Shown: positions 8,497 to 17,175 of the stretch, one piece after another
Layout of the letters: every line of letters starts with the position of its first letter
Position numbering within the stretch: position 1 is the stretch's first letter
Assembly: GCF_005160265.1 (NCBI RefSeq)
Contig: NZ_CP039865.1
Location: 2,442,828 to 2,506,827, forward strand
DNA length: 64,000 nt
Source: Phreatobacter aquaticus
Lineage (GTDB): Bacteria > Pseudomonadota > Alphaproteobacteria > Rhizobiales > Phreatobacteraceae
Direction: 5' to 3'
Position numbers and translations under genes: made by a program
The notes under the pieces: generated by a model
The model's database searches: none
The model's input: only the letters and a program-made list of their open reading frames with translations
What the model was told of the DNA's origin: nothing

Positions 8497-9507
8497 TCAT
8501 GACGAAGGCTCGCGCCCACGCGCCGTGACCAGCACCACCTTGCCCAGCGCCTTGCGCGTGACGATCAGCTCCATGGCGTCTGCGATCTCCTCGATCGGCA
8601 CCACCGCGCAGAGCGGCGGGTCGATACGGCCATCCGCCGCCATGGCGAACAGGTCCGCCTGCACCTCGCGCACCCGGTCCGGCATCCGCTCGAGATAGTC
8701 GCTCCAGTGAATACCGGTCACCGCGATATGCTTGACCAGAATGTAGTTCGCCCGCGCGCTCGGGATCTCGCCGCCCGCAAAGCCGACCACCACGAGCCGC
8801 CCATCCCAGGCAAGCGCCCTGAGGCAGGCCTCGAATCCGGGGCCGCCGACATTTTCGATCACCACGTCGGCGCCATGCCCGTCAGTTGCCGCCTGAACCT
8901 GCGCGCGCACGTTGTCGCGCAGGTTTGCGCCGCTCATGTCGATCACGGCATCGGCGCCCTGCGCCAGCACGAAGTCGCGCTTGTCGGGGCTGCCGATGCC
9001 GGCCAGCACCCGGCATCCCGCGGCCTTGGCGAGTTGCATGGCCGAGACGCCGATACCACCGCCGGCACCGGTTACCAGCACGGTCTCGCCGGGCTTCAGC
9101 CGGCCGCGATCAAAGAGTGCAAACCAGGACGTCTGATAGGTCAGTCCCAGGGCGGCGGCCCTGGTCATCGAAAGGCCGGCGGGCATCGGATAGCAATGCT
9201 CGGCGGACACCCGGACGGTCTCGGCGAAGGCACCGTTCTCCAGCTGGCCGACGACGCGGTCCCCCGCCTTGAAGCGCGTGACGCCTTCGCCAACGGCCGC
9301 GACGATCCCGGCGAATTCCTTGCCCGGTACGAAGGGAAGAGGCGGCAGGGTCTGATACTTGCCGGCGGCGACCAGCACGTCGGGGAAATTGAGGCCGACA
9401 GCATGGACGTCGACCGTCACCTCGCCCGGTGACGGCTCCGGCCTCGGCCAGTCGCGGAACACCAGGGCCTCCGGCGGGCCGAACCGCTCGACCACCACTG
9501 CTTTCAC
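8497..9507 (-). CDS. Zinc-type alcohol dehydrogenase-like / NADPH:quinone oxidoreductase family protein
   Basis: A 336-residue medium-chain dehydrogenase/reductase. It has the GroES-like N-domain (GLNFPDVLVAAGKYQ, FVPGKEFAGIV) and a Rossmann domain (LVTGAGGGIGVSAMQLAK). The structural-zinc cysteines are absent, so it belongs to the quinone oxidoreductase/enoyl reductase branch, which uses NADPH. The start codon is GTG at 9507 with AAGGAG six bases upstream. It lies 28 bp after the acyl-CoA ligase gene. A likely job is reduction of an enoyl or unsaturated intermediate of the pathway, but the family is broad. Confidence 0.88.
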   Translation of the reverse strand: MKAVVVERFGPPEALVFRDWPRPEPSPGEVTVDVHAVGLNFPDVLVAAGKYQTLPPLPFVPGKEFAGIVAAVGEGVTRFKAGDRVVGQLENGAFAETVRVSAEHCYPMPAGLSMTRAAALGLTYQTSWFALFDRGRLKPGETVLVTGAGGGIGVSAMQLAKAAGCRVLAGIGSPDKRDFVLAQGADAVIDMSGANLRDNVRAQVQAATDGHGADVVIENVGGPGFEACLRALAWDGRLVVVGFAGGEIPSARANYILVKHIAVTGIHWSDYLERMPDRVREVQADLFAMAADGRIDPPLCAVVPIEEIADAMELIVTRKALGKVVLVTARGREPSS

Positions 9508-9535
9508 GGCGTGCTCCTTCCGGCTGCCGCCCTGC

Positions 9536-11173
9536 TCACTCGCCGGGCTTCATCGTCTTGGCCATCTCGCGCAGGCGGAATTTCTGGATCTTGCCGCTGG
9601 CGGTGCGCGGCAGCTCGCTCAGCACTTCCAGCCGTTCAGGCAGATAGTTCTTGGTGATGTGCTGGCTCGACAGGAAGGCCGTCACGTCGCCGAGCGTCAC
9701 CTTTGTGCCGGGCCGGGTGGTGACAAAGGCGCAGGCGCGCTCGCCGAGGCGATCATCCGGCATGGCGACGATGGCGACATCGTTGATATCGGGGTGCTTG
9801 TAGACCAGGCCCTCGATCTCGACGACCGGGATGTTCTCGCCGCCGCGAATGATGATGTCCTTGGCCCGGCCGGTGATGCGGACATAGCCTTCGGCGTCGA
9901 TGCGCGCGAGATCGCCCGTGTCGAACCAGCCTTCGGCATCCACCGCATTGAGATCCGGCCGCTTCAGATAGCCGACGAAATTGCTGCAGCCCTTGACCTG
10001 CAGGCGGCCCTCCTCGCCGGCGGCCAGCGGCTTGTCGGCTGGGTCGACGACGCGCACCGCCATGCCCGGCAGCGGGCAGCCATCGGTCTCGAAGGCCTTT
10101 TCCGGTGGATCTTCCGGTTTGGTGACGGTCACCGCGCCGTTCTCCGTCATGCCCCAACCGGACGCGATGGTGGCGCCCATATGGTCGGTGGCGCGCCGCA
10201 CGAGCACGCGCGGGATCGGCGCGCCGGCCGCCAGGAACACCCGGAGCGAGCGGAAGGCCTCGGGCCTCGCCTCCGCCTCGTCGGTGAGGTCGGCGAGGAA
10301 TGGCGTCGAGGCCATGGTGAAGGTCGGCCGCTCGGCTGCGAACAGGTCGGCGGCCACCTTGCGGTTCCAGATATCCTGCAGCACCACGTGGCAGCCGAGC
10401 ACGATCGGCATCATCAGCCCGTACATGAAGCCGGTCTGGTGGGCGAGCGGGGAGGCCATGAACACGATGTCCTGGCCCGACAGGTGCAGCCGCTCGATAT
10501 AGGGGCCGAGATTGCTGATCTGGGTGTTGGACGTGTGCATCACGCCCTTGGGCTCACCGGTCGTGCCGGAGGTGTAGAGCACCTGGATGATGTCGTCCGG
10601 CTTCGGCCGGCGCGCGGCGAACAGCGCTGTGGCCGCCGTCTGGTCGACCGGCTTGTCGTGGAGGCGCTCGAACGCTGCATCACCCTCGCCGCCGATCACC
10701 AGGGCATGAGCGAGATGGGGCAGCACATCGCGCATGCCGGCGATCATCGCGCCATGGTCGAAGTCGCGGAAGACCTGCGGCGTCACCACCACCTTGGAGC
10801 GGGCGTGGTTGAGCATGAATTCCAACTCGCGGCGCCGCAGGATCGGCATGATCGGATTGGTGATCGCGCCGATGCGCAGGCAGGCGAGATGCAGCGCGAC
10901 GAACTGCCACCAGTTGGGCAACTGGTAGGAGACGACATCGCCGACCTCGACCCCAAGACCCGCGAGGTTGACCGCGATGCGCGTCACCCGCTCGTCGAGT
11001 TCGCCATAGGTGAGGCGCGTCTGGCTCGCCTGGGTCACGTCATGGGCGACGATCGCCAGGGCGCCCGGCTGCTCCTTCACCCGATGGTCGAAATCGTCGA
11101 GCAGGGTCCGGTTCTTCCAGAATCCAGCCTTCACCATGGCGTCGCGGCGCGCGGCAAACCCATCCATATGCAT
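9536..11173 (-). CDS. AMP-forming acyl-CoA ligase, possibly alicyclic or medium-chain acid specific
   Basis: A 545-residue ligase of the ANL superfamily. Motifs in order: LYTSGTTGEPKGVMHT (P-loop-like A3), GWGMTENGAV (A5), WFDTGDLARIDAEGYVRI (A7), GRAKDIIIRGGENI (A8) and the catalytic Lys in RTASGKIQKFRL. It converts a free acid, ATP and CoA to acyl-CoA. The overall look (long N-terminus, GGENIPVVEIE) recalls cyclohexanecarboxylate-CoA ligase AliA, but that is inference. The start at 11173 (MHMDGFAARR) has GGAG about eight bases upstream. As the only complete ligase of the regulon it should activate the acid imported by the Liv transporter. Confidence 0.9.
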   Translation of the reverse strand: MHMDGFAARRDAMVKAGFWKNRTLLDDFDHRVKEQPGALAIVAHDVTQASQTRLTYGELDERVTRIAVNLAGLGVEVGDVVSYQLPNWWQFVALHLACLRIGAITNPIMPILRRRELEFMLNHARSKVVVTPQVFRDFDHGAMIAGMRDVLPHLAHALVIGGEGDAAFERLHDKPVDQTAATALFAARRPKPDDIIQVLYTSGTTGEPKGVMHTSNTQISNLGPYIERLHLSGQDIVFMASPLAHQTGFMYGLMMPIVLGCHVVLQDIWNRKVAADLFAAERPTFTMASTPFLADLTDEAEARPEAFRSLRVFLAAGAPIPRVLVRRATDHMGATIASGWGMTENGAVTVTKPEDPPEKAFETDGCPLPGMAVRVVDPADKPLAAGEEGRLQVKGCSNFVGYLKRPDLNAVDAEGWFDTGDLARIDAEGYVRITGRAKDIIIRGGENIPVVEIEGLVYKHPDINDVAIVAMPDDRLGERACAFVTTRPGTKVTLGDVTAFLSSQHITKNYLPERLEVLSELPRTASGKIQKFRLREMAKTMKPGE

Positions 11174-11270
11174 GGTCCACTCCCTCGGGCGGTCGTTTCC
11201 GGGCGACGCCCTTGAGGCGCCGCGCATTTTGATGTCCGGCGGTCGTGTCGCCGCCGGTTGTCAGGTCACG

Positions 11271-12092
11271 TCAGAGCGGTGAGCTTTCCGGGAACACCGG
11301 CTTGCGCTTCTCGACATGGGAGGCGAGGCCCTCCTTCACGTCGGGGCCGGTGAAGCCCATGAATTCCAGCGCCAGCGAGGCGTCGAAGGTCGGGCCCATC
11401 TGGCGCAGCCAGTTGTTCAGCGCATATTTGGTCCAGCGGATGGCGTTCGGCGCGCCCTCGGCGAGACGGGTCGCGATCTCGATCGACTTGGCGTCGAGGT
11501 CGGCATCGTCAACCGCCAGCGAGACCAGACCGATGCGCTCGGCCTCGGCGCCCGAGACCGGGTCGCACAGCAGCAGGTAATATTTGGCCTTGGCCATGCC
11601 GCAGAGCAGCGGCCAGATGATCGCCGCATGGTCGCCGGCTGCAACGCCGAGCCGGGTATGGCCGTCGATCAGCCGGGCGTCCTTGGTGACGATGGAGATG
11701 TCGGCAAGCAGGCCGCAGACGAGGCCTGCGCCGACCGCCGGTCCGCGAATGGCGCTGATGATCGGCTTGGAGCAATTGATCACGTTGTAGACGATGTCGC
11801 GCGCTTCCTTCCAGTTGCGGGCGCGCGTCTCGAAATCGTTGATGATCTTCTCGATCATCTTGAAGTCGCCGCCGGCCGAGAAGGCCTTGCCGTGACCGGT
11901 CAGGATCGCCGCCGAGACGGTCGGATCCTTGTCGATGTCCTGCCAGATAGTGGCGAGTTCGCCATGCATGATCTCGTCGGCGGAGTTCAGCCGTTCCGGA
12001 TTGTACATGGTCACGCGCAGCACACGCGGGTGCGGCCGGTCGAACTTCAGGCGCTGGTACTTGGCATAGGGATCGGCAGGAGCTTGGGACAT
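11271..12092 (-). CDS. Crotonase-superfamily protein, second member without hydratase glutamates
   Basis: A 273-residue crotonase. The oxyanion segment is [13 protein letters not shown]. Where hydratases have GGGCELA this protein has [11 protein letters not shown], and where they have PEILLG it has [14 protein letters not shown], so both catalytic Glu are gone. The loop carries Asp (AGD), in the same register as the other atypical crotonase at 4581-5411. The start at 12092 (MSQAPADPY) follows GAGAGGAAG. It sits between livF (39 bp) and the acyl-CoA ligase (97 bp), and is transcribed with the transporter genes rather than with the catabolic operon. Its reaction cannot be assigned; isomerase or hydrolase are options. 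Confidence 0.85.
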   Translation of the reverse strand: MSQAPADPYAKYQRLKFDRPHPRVLRVTMYNPERLNSADEIMHGELATIWQDIDKDPTVSAAILTGHGKAFSAGGDFKMIEKIINDFETRARNWKEARDIVYNVINCSKPIISAIRGPAVGAGLVCGLLADISIVTKDARLIDGHTRLGVAAGDHAAIIWPLLCGMAKAKYYLLLCDPVSGAEAERIGLVSLAVDDADLDAKSIEIATRLAEGAPNAIRWTKYALNNWLRQMGPTFDASLALEFMGFTGPDVKEGLASHVEKRKPVFPESSPL

Positions 12093-12131
12093 GGCTGGGC
12101 TTCCTCTCATTCCATTGGCATCGCCGCCGGA

Positions 12132-12823
<692 letters not shown>

Positions 12824-12827
<4 letters not shown>

Positions 12828-13537
12828 GTGATGCTGGTCCCGAGATAGGCGCGCACCACCTCCTGGTTGGCGCGGATTTCCTCGCCCGGACCGTCGGCCA
12901 GGATCTTGCCGAGATGCAGCACGGTGATGCGATCCGAGATCGAGAAGATGACGTCCATGTCGTGCTCGACGATCAGCACGGTGACGCCCCAGCTGGTGGC
13001 GAGTTCACGCAGGAGCCGGGCCAACACCAGGGACTCGCTGATCGACAGGCCGGCGGCGGGCTCGTCGAGGAGCAGCACCGAGGGCTTGCCGACGAGGGCA
13101 AGGGCCAGGTCGAGACGGCGCTGGTCGCCATAGGAAATGTCGGCGGCGCGCCGGTCGGCGAGGGCTGACAGCCCAAGCGCCTTGATCACCTCCTCGGTAT
13201 TGTCGGTCTCCGCCGCGCTGGCGGCGAGGCTGATCTGCTCGCGCACTTCGAGGTCGGCAAAGATATTGGTCTTCTGGAACGAGCGGGCGAGGCCGACACG
13301 GCGCCGTGCCCGGGCGGACAAGCCACTGATATCGCGCCCCTGGAAGCGCACGGTGCCGACCGTCGTGCCGCCGCCGCGACCGCAGAGCGCGTCCATCAGC
13401 GTCGACTTGCCGGCGCCATTGGGGCCGATCAGTCCGCGGATCTCGCCGGGGACCAGCGCGATGGAGACCTTGTCGACCGCGACAAAGCCGCCATAGCGGC
13501 GCGTCATGTCGATGCCTTCGAGAGCAAAGCCGCTCAT
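12824..13537 (-). CDS. livG: Branched-chain amino acid-type ABC transporter ATPase LivG
   Basis: A 237-residue ATPase: Walker A GPNGAGKSTLMDALCG, a Q-loop in ARSFQKTNIF, signature ISYGDQRRLDLALALVGKP (the usual LSGGQ reads SYGDQ, common in LivG), Walker B VLLLDEPAAGLS, and H-loop IVEHDMDVIFSI. The start at 13537 (MSGFALEG) overlaps the livM stop as ATGA; the stop likewise overlaps the livF start. It partners LivF on the cytoplasmic face of the LivHM channel. Confidence 0.95.
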
Positions 13538-14547
13538 CGGGCCTTCCCCTTCAGTTTGGCGACCATGCTGGACAGGAGGCCGCTGACGCCATGGGGCAGC
13601 AGGACCGTGACGACGATCAGCGTCACGCCGATGATCGCCGGCCAGTGCTCGGTGAGGTCGCCGGCCGCATCCTTGAACATGAAGAAGATCACCGAGCCGA
13701 GGGCAGGGCCCCAGATGGCCCGCGCGCCGCCGATCACCGCCATGACCAGCGCCTCGCCCGACAGCGACCAGTGCAGGACACCCGGCGTGACGAAGGCGTT
13801 GTAGAGCACGAACAACACGCCGCCGATGGCGCCGACGGCGGCCGACACGCCATAGATGATGGCGCGCGGCACCACGGTCTCGAAGCCGATATAGCGGGCC
13901 CGCTCCTCGTTCTCGCGAATGGCGATGGTCAGCAGCCCGAAGCGCGAGCGCGCGATCAGCCAGAGGCCGCCGATGATCAGCACCAGCACGATCCAGCAGA
14001 CGACGAACATGGTGGCGGGCTGCTGGAACACGGCGATGTCCATCCCGAACAGCGTGGATGGCAGGCGCACCGCCATGCCGTCGTCGCCATTGGCGAGGTC
14101 GCGCCAGCGCAGGAAGATCTCGTGGAACGACTGGGCGACGGCCAGCGTCAGCATGGAGAAGGCGAGGGGCGGCAGCCGGACGATGCCGAGGCCGGCGACG
14201 AAGGCGAGGATCGACGGCAGGACGATCGCGAGGATGATGGCGAGTTCGGTCGGCATCAGGCCGAACTTGCCGTTGAGCGCGACCCCATAGGCCGCCAGTC
14301 CATAGAAGGCGGCATGGCCGAAGCTGGTCAGGCCGTTCTGGCGGATCATGAAACCGATGCCCGTGGCCAGCACCGCGCTGATCACCGCCTGGGTCATCAG
14401 GGTGAGCGCCAGCTGCGACGACACCAGGACCGGCACGAGCAGCCCGAGCCCGAGGGCGCAGGCGATGACAACGGCCGCCAGTGGCAGCGGTGACCGCGAT
14501 GCCGGACGAGGCGAAGCCGCGTTGGTTTCGACGGAGGGCATGGTCAT
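13534..14547 (-). CDS. livM: Branched-chain amino acid-type ABC transporter permease LivM
   Basis: A 337-residue inner membrane permease with many hydrophobic helices, starting LPLAAVVIACALGLGLLVPV after a short cytoplasmic tail. The family loop is seen in NGLTSFGHAAFYGLAAYGVA and in SRFGLLTIAIRENEERARYI (EAA-like coupling helix). It forms the channel with LivH. The start at 14547 (MTMPSVE) overlaps the livH stop as ATGA, so the four transporter genes are one translationally coupled unit. Confidence 0.94.
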   Translation of the reverse strand: MTMPSVETNAASPRPASRSPLPLAAVVIACALGLGLLVPVLVSSQLALTLMTQAVISAVLATGIGFMIRQNGLTSFGHAAFYGLAAYGVALNGKFGLMPTELAIILAIVLPSILAFVAGLGIVRLPPLAFSMLTLAVAQSFHEIFLRWRDLANGDDGMAVRLPSTLFGMDIAVFQQPATMFVVCWIVLVLIIGGLWLIARSRFGLLTIAIRENEERARYIGFETVVPRAIIYGVSAAVGAIGGVLFVLYNAFVTPGVLHWSLSGEALVMAVIGGARAIWGPALGSVIFFMFKDAAGDLTEHWPAIIGVTLIVVTVLLPHGVSGLLSSMVAKLKGKAR

Positions 14548-15389
14548 TTTCCGGCTCCGGCAAGGCCTTGCGGACGCAGGGTCAGCACGAGCGCCATGAT
14601 GGCCAGCGGCAGCATCGAGGCGAGTTCGGGGACGAAGACGATGCCGAGATTGTGCACCTGGCCGATCAGCAGGGCTGCGATGAACACGCCGGTGAAGCTG
14701 GTGAGGCCTCCGGTGACCACGACCACGAAACAGTCGATGATGATGTAGCCGCCCATGGACGACGACAGCGCGAGCAGCGGCCCGGCGATCGTGCCGGAGA
14801 GGCCGGCAAGGCCAGTGCCGATGGCGACCACCAGAGCGCTGAGCCGGTCCGTATCGACGCCCTGCATGCCCGTGGTGACCGGATCGACGCTGGAGGCGCG
14901 GACATAGAGGCCGACCCGGCTGGAGCGCAGCCAGATCGCAAGGCCGGCGGCGACGGCCAGGGCGACAGCGATCACGAACAGCCGATAGACCGGGAAGGTC
15001 GCGCCGAACATCGGCACGACACCGGAGAGGATCTGCGGCGGCGCGACGGTGAGGAAGTCCTTGCCCCAGATGGTGCGAACGAGATCCTCGACGACGAACA
15101 ACAGGCCGAATGTCACCAGAAGCGTGACGATCGCGTCCTCATGGGCCAATGGCCGGAACACGAAGCGGTCGAGCAGCACGCCAAGGGCTGCCAGCGCGAC
15201 CACCGAGACGACCATGCCGGTCCAGAAGCCGAGATAGGCGGCGACCGCGTAGGAAATGTAGGCGCCCAGCATGAACAGGCCGCCATGGGCGAAATTGGTC
15301 ACGCGGCGCAGGCCGAAGATCAGCACCAGTCCGACGGACAGCAGGTAGAGAAAGCTGCCATAGACCAAGCCATTGATGATCTGGATCAT
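14544..15389 (-). CDS. livH: Branched-chain amino acid-type ABC transporter permease LivH
   Basis: A 281-residue permease of eight or so hydrophobic helices: IQIINGLVYGSFLYLLSVGL at the start, then RRVTNFAHGGLFMLGAYISY, the coupling segment SRVGLYVRASSVDPVTT, and the closing helices VTGGLTSFTGVFIAALLIGQ. It pairs with LivM. Its ATG overlaps the stop of a 30-codon leader ORF (15386-15478), so its translation is probably tied to that peptide. The nearest operator palindrome lies 132 bp upstream of this start and 43 bp upstream of the leader start. Confidence 0.94.
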   Translation of the reverse strand: MIQIINGLVYGSFLYLLSVGLVLIFGLRRVTNFAHGGLFMLGAYISYAVAAYLGFWTGMVVSVVALAALGVLLDRFVFRPLAHEDAIVTLLVTFGLLFVVEDLVRTIWGKDFLTVAPPQILSGVVPMFGATFPVYRLFVIAVALAVAAGLAIWLRSSRVGLYVRASSVDPVTTGMQGVDTDRLSALVVAIGTGLAGLSGTIAGPLLALSSSMGGYIIIDCFVVVVTGGLTSFTGVFIAALLIGQVHNLGIVFVPELASMLPLAIMALVLTLRPQGLAGAGK

Positions 15390-15478
15390 GCCAGTCGCAT
15401 CCGGGTCAACGGGGCGCGGGGAGCGAACGTCGCGCCGTAGGCGATCTCGGTGCGGGCCGGGCCGCTCAATCCTGCCAT
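15386..15478 (-). CDS. 30-codon leader ORF translationally coupled to livH
   Basis: A small frame begins with ATG at 15478, preceded by AAGGGAAGG at good spacing, and ends in TGA at 15388-15386. That stop overlaps the livH ATG (ATGA), the same arrangement as the other junctions of this operon. The peptide starts MAGLSGPARTEIAYGATFAP and ends RMRLA; I do not recognise it. It may be a leader peptide that couples translation, or the remnant of a larger gene. It lies just downstream of operator 2, so it is inside the transcript if the promoter is at the operator. Confidence 0.5.
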   Translation of the reverse strand: MAGLSGPARTEIAYGATFAPRAPLTRMRLA

Positions 15479-15521
15479 GACGTCCTTCCCTTCTGCATGA
15501 CGCGTTGCGATCGCGTCGTTG

Positions 15522-15541
15522 CTGAATGAATATTCATTCAG
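15522..15541. promoter_or_regulatory. Perfect 20-bp palindrome, probable TetR operator 2
   Basis: CTGAATGAATATTCATTCAG is self-complementary. It shares the GAATGAAT and ATTCATTC arms with the sites at 6955 and 16943. Here the arms abut, whereas the other two have four bases between them. It lies upstream of the leader ORF and livHMGF, so it should control the second transporter unit and the genes down to tetR. Confidence 0.8.
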
Positions 15542-15680
15542 TTTGCGTCTGTCAATGACCGGGCCTCGTTCGCGGGTAGGGGAGCGAAGGGTAGGTCCAA
15601 GCCGCGCGGCGGGACAATCCGCCGATTGGGAGTGTTGCGGGATGCGGGGGCAACCGTGTGCCTTGCTCTCGCCAGACGGG

Positions 15681-15707
15681 TCCGGCCGCGCCCGAAGCGC
15701 GACCGGA
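15681..15707 (-). terminator. Stem-loop after the substrate-binding protein gene
   Basis: TCCGG-C-CGCGC, loop CCGAA, then GCGCG-A-CCGGA: ten base pairs with one internal mismatch, 15 bases beyond the stop of the binding-protein gene. There is no U-run, so it may be a partial terminator or an mRNA-stabilising hairpin that lets the binding protein be made in excess over the permeases. Confidence 0.5.
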
Positions 15708-15721
15708 CAGCATGGTCGGGA

Positions 15722-16915
15722 TCAGAGGCGGCAGGTGCCGTCGGGCTTCGGCGTGGCGACGTCCGCCGGAACGGTCATGTTGATGACCGGGCGGAGCGCC
15801 CCATTGGCCATCGCGACCTGGCCGAAATAGTTCGGCCCGATCAGCTGATGGTCTTCCTTGCGCATCATCTGCGAGCCGAGGATCGTGTCGAAGCTGGCGC
15901 CTTCCATGGCCTTGGCGATGTCGGCCGGCTTGACGCTGTTGGCCTTCTTCACTGCCTGGAAGATCACCTGCATGCCGATATAGGTCTCGCCTTCGAAATT
16001 GGTCGGCAAGCTGCCCGGATATTTGACCGCCCAGTCGGCGACGAACTTCTTGTTCGACGGCGTATCCAGCGTCGCGCTGTAGTTGATGATGGTGTGGATG
16101 CCCTTCACCGTCTCGCCCAGCACCTTCACCGTGCCGTCCGTGGTGAAGCTGGTGCCGCCGGTGACGACCTTCTCGAACAGGCCGAACTGCTTGGCCTGCG
16201 TGGCGAAATTGATGGCATCGCGGCCAGCGAGCGCCACCCAAAGGGCCTGGGCACCGGAATCGGCGACTTTCTGGATATGGGCGGCGTAGTCATTGCTGCC
16301 GAAGGCCGGATAGTTTTCCGAGACGATGGTCTTGCCGGTGGCTTCCGAGGCCTTCTTGAAGCTCGCGCCGGAATTGCGGCCCCAGGCGATATCGGCCGCG
16401 ACGACGGCCCATTTGGTTTCCGGTCGCGTGGCAAGCCAGGGCTGCACCACGGCGGCATCGGAATAATCGGGGCGGTTCACGCGGAACATGCGGCCCTGGC
16501 ACTGCTTGCCGGTGATGTCGTCCGCCTTGTTGATGGTCGCGACATAGATCGCGTTCCAGCGCGCCAGCATCGGGCCCATGGCAAGAGCCTCGCCGGACGC
16601 GATGGAGCCGGTCAGCACGTTGAAGCCGGCCAGCGCCAGCTTCTCGCCCTGCTGGCGGGCAAGCTCGGGCTTGGCCTCGGTATCGAGGAAGCGGACCTCG
16701 ACCTTGTGGCCGTTGACGCCGCCGGCGGCATTGGCCTCGGCGACGGCGAATTCGATGGCGCGCTTGGCCTCGTCGCCGAGCTGGGCATAGGTGCCGGTCA
16801 GTGCCGTGGGCACGCCGATCTTCAGCGGCTCCTTGGTCTGGGCATGGGCCGTACCAGCTCCGGCGAGCACAACGCTCGACGCGCCGATCAGAAGCGTCCT
16901 TCTTGTCGTCTGCAT
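15722..16915 (-). CDS. Liv-type ABC transporter substrate-binding protein
   Basis: A 397-residue periplasmic binding protein of the leucine/amide family. The signal sequence MQTTRRTLLIGASSVVLAG ends at AHAQ and has a twin-arginine-like start. Mature features include LKIGVPTALTGTYAQLGDEA and AVAEANAAGGVNGHKVEVRF, the usual ligand-fold opening. The start at 16915 has GGAGG eight bases upstream; in-frame ATGs at 16930 and 16960 lack a ribosome-binding site, and the latter lies in the operator. It should capture the substrate for LivHMGF. Operator 3 is 27 bp upstream of the start. Confidence 0.93.
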   Translation of the reverse strand: MQTTRRTLLIGASSVVLAGAGTAHAQTKEPLKIGVPTALTGTYAQLGDEAKRAIEFAVAEANAAGGVNGHKVEVRFLDTEAKPELARQQGEKLALAGFNVLTGSIASGEALAMGPMLARWNAIYVATINKADDITGKQCQGRMFRVNRPDYSDAAVVQPWLATRPETKWAVVAADIAWGRNSGASFKKASEATGKTIVSENYPAFGSNDYAAHIQKVADSGAQALWVALAGRDAINFATQAKQFGLFEKVVTGGTSFTTDGTVKVLGETVKGIHTIINYSATLDTPSNKKFVADWAVKYPGSLPTNFEGETYIGMQVIFQAVKKANSVKPADIAKAMEGASFDTILGSQMMRKEDHQLIGPNYFGQVAMANGALRPVINMTVPADVATPKPDGTCRL

Positions 16916-16942
16916 GGGTCGTTCCTCCATTGGTCTTTTTAA

Positions 16943-16962
16943 GAATGAATGTTCATTCATTC
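16943..16962. promoter_or_regulatory. Near-perfect palindrome, probable TetR operator 3
   Basis: GAATGAATGTTCATTCATTC: nine-base arms around a TT centre. It differs from operator 1 by one base at the centre. It lies 27 bp upstream of the substrate-binding protein start codon. Confidence 0.82.
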
Positions 16963-17099
16963 ATCCATCGGGTGACCGGCAATTGTCAAGCGAGCGAAGG
17001 ATGGAGGGGACGGTTAAGATGGCCGGCCGGCGCGGCGAGCATCCGCCGGGAACGAACAGGTGTCGCGAGGACAGGTCCGCCCGCCCCCTGGCTTCGCTG

Positions 17100-17113
17100 G
17101 ATTGTTGACAATC
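17100..17113. promoter_or_regulatory. Candidate GntR/FCD operator overlapping a -35-like element
   Basis: GATTGTTGACAATC has six-base inverted arms (GATTGT/ACAATC) around TG. A further half-site GACAATC follows at 17114-17120. The sequence contains TTGACA, a -35-like hexamer; no good -10 is visible at the right distance. FCD-type GntR regulators commonly bind TTGT..ACAA palindromes, and such a regulator is the last gene of this cluster. Confidence 0.5.
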
Positions 17114-17175
17114 GACAATCTGCGCTTTTGACTGTCCGACGACAGAGCTTCAGCCGAGGCCGGACGGAGGGTCCC

